A DNA stretch of 64,000 bases from Bacteroidales bacterium (GTDB lineage Bacteria; Bacteroidota; Bacteroidia; Bacteroidales; Muribaculaceae): the NCBI GenBank assembly GCA_029218425.1, contig JAQXRH010000030.1, forward strand, positions 1 to 64,000, given 5' to 3'. A program made the position numbers and the translations under genes. The notes beneath the pieces were generated by a model. It saw only the letters and a program-made list of their open reading frames with translations, did no database searches and was not told the origin of the DNA. Shown piece after piece: positions 59,750 through 64,000 of the stretch (the first letter of the stretch is position 1; the number at the start of each line of letters is the position of its first letter).

Positions 59750-60622
59750 ATGAGACAACTGAAGATTACAAAATCGATTACCAATCGCGAAAGTGCATCT
59801 CTTGATAAGTACTTGCAGGAGATAGGCCGCGAAGAGTTGATAACCGTCGAAGAAGAAGTAGAACTCGCACAGATGATACGCAATGGAAGCGAGGCCGAGC
59901 GTCAGCACGCTCTCGACAAACTCACGCGCGCCAACCTCCGATTTGTGGTATCGGTTGCTAAACAGTATCAAAATCAGGGGCTCAGCCTACCCGACCTTAT
60001 CAACGAAGGCAATGTAGGCCTAATCAAAGCCGCGCAGAAATTTGACGAGACGCGCGGTTTCAAATTCATCTCTTATGCCGTGTGGTGGATACGTCAATCC
60101 ATCCTTCAGGCACTTGCCGAGCAATCGCGCATCGTGCGCCTCCCCCTCAACCAGGTAGGTTCGCTCAACAAGATAAGCAAGGCGTTGTCAAAGTTTGAGC
60201 AGGAGAACGAGCGCCGTCCGTCGGCCGAGGAGCTCGCCGAGACGCTCGACGTGCCTGTCGACAAGATAGCCGACACGCTGAAAGTGTCGGGCCGCCACGT
60301 GTCAGTCGACGCGCCATTTGCCGATGGCGAGGACAACAGCCTATTGGACGTAATCCCCAACGACGATTCTCCATCAGCCGACTCCGCGCTCAACCAGGAG
60401 TCGCTATCCAAGGAGGTTGACCGGGCTTTAAGCCAGCTCCACGAGCGTGAAAGCGACATTTTGCGTATGTTCTTCGGCATTGGATGCCAGGAAATGACCT
60501 TGGAAGAAATTGGCGCGAAATTTGACCTGACACGCGAGCGTGTACGTCAGATTAAGGAGAAAGCCATCCGACGTCTTAAAGGCCAGAAGAGCCGTTTGCT
60601 GAAGACCTATCTCGGTCAGTAA
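59750..60622 (+). CDS. rpoD: Primary RNA polymerase sigma factor (sigma-70/RpoD, short Bacteroidetes type)
   Basis: Region 2 [57 protein letters not shown]; region 4 [30 protein letters not shown]. Confidence 0.96.
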   Translation: MRQLKITKSITNRESASLDKYLQEIGREELITVEEEVELAQMIRNGSEAERQHALDKLTRANLRFVVSVAKQYQNQGLSLPDLINEGNVGLIKAAQKFDETRGFKFISYAVWWIRQSILQALAEQSRIVRLPLNQVGSLNKISKALSKFEQENERRPSAEELAETLDVPVDKIADTLKVSGRHVSVDAPFADGEDNSLLDVIPNDDSPSADSALNQESLSKEVDRALSQLHERESDILRMFFGIGCQEMTLEEIGAKFDLTRERVRQIKEKAIRRLKGQKSRLLKTYLGQ

Positions 60623-60647
60623 GCCACCCGCAACAATTCAACACCAA

Positions 60648-60694
60648 ATAAAGACGGTGCGTCAAAATTCGAGATTTTGACGCACCGTCTTTAT
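60648..60694 (+). terminator. rpoD hairpin terminator
   Basis: ATAAAGACGGTGCGTCAAAA / TTCGAGA / TTTTGACGCACCGTCTTTAT, perfect 20-bp stem. Confidence 0.85.
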
Positions 60695-60798
60695 ATTTCA
60701 CCTTATTGGGCAGGGCCGACATATATTCCATATTGGGCTATAACGACATGCCCTGATGCTCAATGGGCTATGCGCCCTTATGTGGACGAGCTATGCGG

Positions 60799-61227
60799 TT
60801 AGCGTAGACGGTCGTAGGAAGCCAACGTGTTCTGGTCCTTTTTGATGCCGCGCAATGCGAGTATTGCGAATACAATTGCACCGACAAGCAGTAGCACCCC
60901 ACCGGCCACCACCGGAGCGACATCGCCTTCCGGAGCATTGGGGCCATACATGAGCACAGCACCTGTGACTGCCGAGCCGAACAAAAGCAGTATTGACAAT
61001 TTCGTCACCTTCTTCTGCAATTTAAGGTTGCGATATAAGAAAATAGAAATAAGCAGCAGTGTTGTCGTCAATAGGTTGAGCACCAAATAGACGGGGAAAT
61101 CTTTAGGAGAGATGTCGACAGCCGCAGCATCGGCACCTGTTACCGAAGCGAAGGATGAGAATGTGAACAACGCCAATAAAATGGCGGCGAGAAGCAGAAA
61201 AACTGATTGCCATCTTTGTATTACCAT
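60799..61227 (-). CDS. DUF4293-like four-TM membrane protein
   Basis: MVIQRWQSVFLLLAAILLALFTF...LQKKVTKLSILLLFGSAVTGAVLMYG; four hydrophobic segments. Confidence 0.75.
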   Translation of the reverse strand: MVIQRWQSVFLLLAAILLALFTFSSFASVTGADAAAVDISPKDFPVYLVLNLLTTTLLLISIFLYRNLKLQKKVTKLSILLLFGSAVTGAVLMYGPNAPEGDVAPVVAGGVLLLVGAIVFAILALRGIKKDQNTLASYDRLR

Positions 61228-61256
61228 GATTGAAAATTTATAGGTTAAATAATAAT

Positions 61257-63455
61257 TTATTCTTTGAAGTACTTTACGGCATCAATGACGAGCGGGAGCA
61301 TCTTTTCGTCGACGCCAAGTTTAACGAGCGAGCGCCGGTCGTCGGTCATTTCGCGCAGGAAATCGCTCCATCCGTTGGCCGACACGCTGATATATTTGTT
61401 ATAAAACGATATTGCCGAGTGGAAATCGCGCTGCGCCAGTGCCAGATGCCCGCGATTAAGGTAGTCGATAGGTTGCACCTGCTGCGCATCGATGATTTTA
61501 TCGTAGATATTGCGAGCGCCGGCGAGGTCGTTTTGCATCAGCAAAGCCCAGGCCAGAGGTCGCAACGGCTTTTCCGACAATTCGTCGAGATATTGCGCTT
61601 TGTAGAAAGCGTTGGCAGCGTCCTTGTATTGTCCAAGGGCTATGAAGCATTGACCGATATTCATAGCGGTAGCAAATTTGTCGGGCTGCATGTCGTCGAG
61701 GCGCTGGAAATATTCCAAAGCTTTCTTATAGTTGCCGAGCTGCTTATGTGCGACGGCAAGGCGTTTGATGGTCCAAGCATTGTTACCGGTGAGCAATTCC
61801 GACTGCTCGTAATAATCGATAGCCTGCTTTATGTTGCCTAATTTTTGCTGGCAATAGCCCATCTTCTGGTAGAGGGTGCCGTCGGGGAAAATATGTTTTT
61901 CGAGCAGGCCGAACACGCCCAAAGCTTCGCTGTAGTATTGGTGCTTGAAATAGAACTCGCCCACAAGCTGCAGCGTAGAGTCCTCGAGGAAATCGGGTTG
62001 CAACGGCTTCACCTCTATGAGGTTGATTTCAGCAGCAAAGGGATTGTTAAAATCCTCTTTACGGCGGAAAAGGTTGAAAAAGCGGTAGAGGTTTTGCACA
62101 TACTTGTTGATGAAGTAGCGGCGGGTATCGTTAGAGAGCGTGAGCGAAGCCGAATGTATCTCGGCGGCATTGATATTTTGAGCTTTCATTTGCGAAGCCA
62201 GCATGTTGCGTTGGGCTTGCGGCATAGCTGCGAAGGCCAGCACGAATGAATATTTGTCGCTGTCGCACATGAAAGGCGACTGAGCGATAAGCTCGACAAA
62301 GATGTCGGCGTCGTTGCCCAGTTGAGCCAGAGCCGAATTGTCGGTGTGGAAGGGGCGGAACCAGTTGGCGGGATTGAAGAAGAAGGGGTAGGATTTAAGT
62401 TGCGAGAATGTGCCCATAAGCACATCGCCTCCCTCCTCCTGAATTTCCGATAGCTCCTTCATTTTGTCGGCGATGCCCGACGACTCGAGGAATTCCTGCC
62501 ATTCAGGGTTTTCTTCAATCTCGGCCGGGTCAAATCCTTGTTCGAAATCCATCTTGATGCGGCGGTCGATTTCCGGTTTTATCTTGATCATCTGCGGCAC
62601 GATTTCGTCGCGGAGCTTGTTGGTGATGCGTTCGGTGTCGCGAGTGCGAATAAGCTCGAGGAATACGGTTTTGATGTCGGACAGCCAACCGTCGACGTCG
62701 CGCAGCATTTCCAGCCGGGCTTTAAGTTCGGCGGGCATCGACGCGTTGCGGTTCACGTAAAGCATGATGAGCAATGCGGTAAGCGCAGTCATGCGCAGTT
62801 GTTCGTCGGCATCGGTCGCGGCATAGATTTCGGCGAGCGCCACTGCCCTTTTAGCGTCGAAAAACTCAAAGCTGCCGAGCATCAATGCCGACACGGCCAT
62901 GATTTTGACGTGGATAGGCACGGCCACGTCGGCAAACAGCCGGGTCAAAGCAGCGGTGTCGTCGGCGGAATACGGGAAGTTGACCCAGACGCTTTCGAAA
63001 AGCGAATTTTCAGCAGCTTCCAATTCCAGCGAAGCATTGCTGCCGCCCTGCGAGTCGCCCGACGCTATGGAGAAAGCATCGTTGGACTGCAGGACGCGCC
63101 GGTAACGGCTTATTGCCTCAGCCACGGAGCGCACATTGCCGCTCCGTATGGTGGTATAATATATCGAAGAAGCCGACTGCGCATTGACTATACGCGACAA
63201 TCTGTCGTATATGACAACCAAATCGGTCTTAATATTGTTATATATGATATCGCGATGAGGGTCGGCCACATCTTCCATAGCATAGCGTAGCATATAGCGG
63301 TAGGATTCCTCTACACGGTTTATCATATCGGTAACCTCCCATTGCATTTTTTTCTCCGAGAGAGTCCTCAACATGTCGATAGCCTCGTAGAGCCGGCCCT
63401 GCGATAGCAAATTAGTAAATAATTCTTTTTTATTCAAAAAAACGTTTTCTGCCAT
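61257..63455 (-). CDS. Large TPR-repeat protein
   Basis: C-terminal TPR series (QKMGYCQQKLGNIKQAIDYYEQSELL, IKRLAVAHKQLGNYKKALEYFQRLDDM); start MAENVFL favoured over 63509. Confidence 0.8.
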   Translation of the reverse strand: MAENVFLNKKELFTNLLSQGRLYEAIDMLRTLSEKKMQWEVTDMINRVEESYRYMLRYAMEDVADPHRDIIYNNIKTDLVVIYDRLSRIVNAQSASSIYYTTIRSGNVRSVAEAISRYRRVLQSNDAFSIASGDSQGGSNASLELEAAENSLFESVWVNFPYSADDTAALTRLFADVAVPIHVKIMAVSALMLGSFEFFDAKRAVALAEIYAATDADEQLRMTALTALLIMLYVNRNASMPAELKARLEMLRDVDGWLSDIKTVFLELIRTRDTERITNKLRDEIVPQMIKIKPEIDRRIKMDFEQGFDPAEIEENPEWQEFLESSGIADKMKELSEIQEEGGDVLMGTFSQLKSYPFFFNPANWFRPFHTDNSALAQLGNDADIFVELIAQSPFMCDSDKYSFVLAFAAMPQAQRNMLASQMKAQNINAAEIHSASLTLSNDTRRYFINKYVQNLYRFFNLFRRKEDFNNPFAAEINLIEVKPLQPDFLEDSTLQLVGEFYFKHQYYSEALGVFGLLEKHIFPDGTLYQKMGYCQQKLGNIKQAIDYYEQSELLTGNNAWTIKRLAVAHKQLGNYKKALEYFQRLDDMQPDKFATAMNIGQCFIALGQYKDAANAFYKAQYLDELSEKPLRPLAWALLMQNDLAGARNIYDKIIDAQQVQPIDYLNRGHLALAQRDFHSAISFYNKYISVSANGWSDFLREMTDDRRSLVKLGVDEKMLPLVIDAVKYFKE

Positions 63456-63567
63456 ACAAAATACTTGTTTATGCAAAGATAACAAACATTGTAGCAAATA
63501 TCTTGCCAAAAATGAAAATTATTGATTTTAGGCGAAAAATTGTCAGAAAAAAATTTCTTACAAAACT

Positions 63568-63600
63568 TTTGCAAAGGTCGGAATTAAAACATTATATTTG
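63568..63600 (+). promoter_or_regulatory. Bacteroidetes-type promoter upstream of gdhA
   Basis: TTTG 63568-63571, 21-bp spacer, TATATTTG 63593-63600. Confidence 0.55.
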
Positions 63601-63695
63601 CATAAAAATAGGCCGATAACGGCAAACTGGGTTTAACCTTGAAGACATTTTTCGATTACGACAACTATATACCATAAATACCTAAATTTTAAGTC

Positions 63696-64000
63696 ATGGA
63701 AATCAACACCATCATCGACAACCTGAAAGCAAAGCATCCCGGAGAGAATGAATACATTCAGGCAGTAACCGAAGTACTTCTATCAGTGAAGGACATCTAC
63801 AACCAGCATCCCGAGTTTGAAAGGAACAAAATCATAGAGCGCATGGTAGAGCCCGACCGCATAGTGACATTCCGCGTCACATGGCTCGACGACAAAGGGG
63901 AAGTGCAAAACAACATTGGCTACCGCGTGCAGTTCAACAACGCTATCGGCCCGTATAAAGGCGGCATACGTTTCCACGCGTCGGTCAACCTCTCCATCCT
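63696..64000 (+). CDS. gdhA: NADP-type glutamate dehydrogenase, N-terminal part (runs off window end)
   Basis: MEINTIIDNLKAKHPGENEYIQAVTEVLLSVKDIYNQHPEFERNKIIERMVEPDRIVTFRVTWLDDKGEVQNNIGYRVQFNNAIGPYKGGIRFHASVNLSIL. Confidence 0.93.
   Translation, partial: MEINTIIDNLKAKHPGENEYIQAVTEVLLSVKDIYNQHPEFERNKIIERMVEPDRIVTFRVTWLDDKGEVQNNIGYRVQFNNAIGPYKGGIRFHASVNLSI

Overview
The 64 kb window is a mostly core chromosomal segment of a Bacteroidales genome, possibly Muribaculaceae-like (low confidence on family). Support for the order: TAnnTTTG -7 promoter boxes, a type IX secretion porP/gldKLMN cluster, PPi-dependent phosphofructokinase, a short ~290 aa primary sigma factor and a class II ribonucleotide reductase. 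I recognise about 50 genes and two tRNAs (Val-TAC, His-GTG). No CRISPR array, prophage, IS element, rRNA or obvious defence island was seen. Points worth a second look: (1) the B12-dependent RNR gene is split by one in-frame TAA where a conserved Tyr is expected; (2) a GTGGCAA repeat cluster plus an AT-rich palindrome lie upstream of dnaA; (3) a tandem-fused FdtA-type ketoisomerase has one copy with a diverged His motif, inside an rmlB-rmlA-fdtA-fdtB operon; (4) a partial nonulosonate gene set (NeuC/LegG-, NeuA- and PtmE-like) lacks the NeuB synthase; (5) three unrelated imperfect intergenic tandem repeats have exact periods (53, 43, 34 bp); (6) an uncharacterised membrane protein carries a C-terminal three-fold repeat. 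All calls come from reading the sequence and the supplied ORF track; no searches were run.
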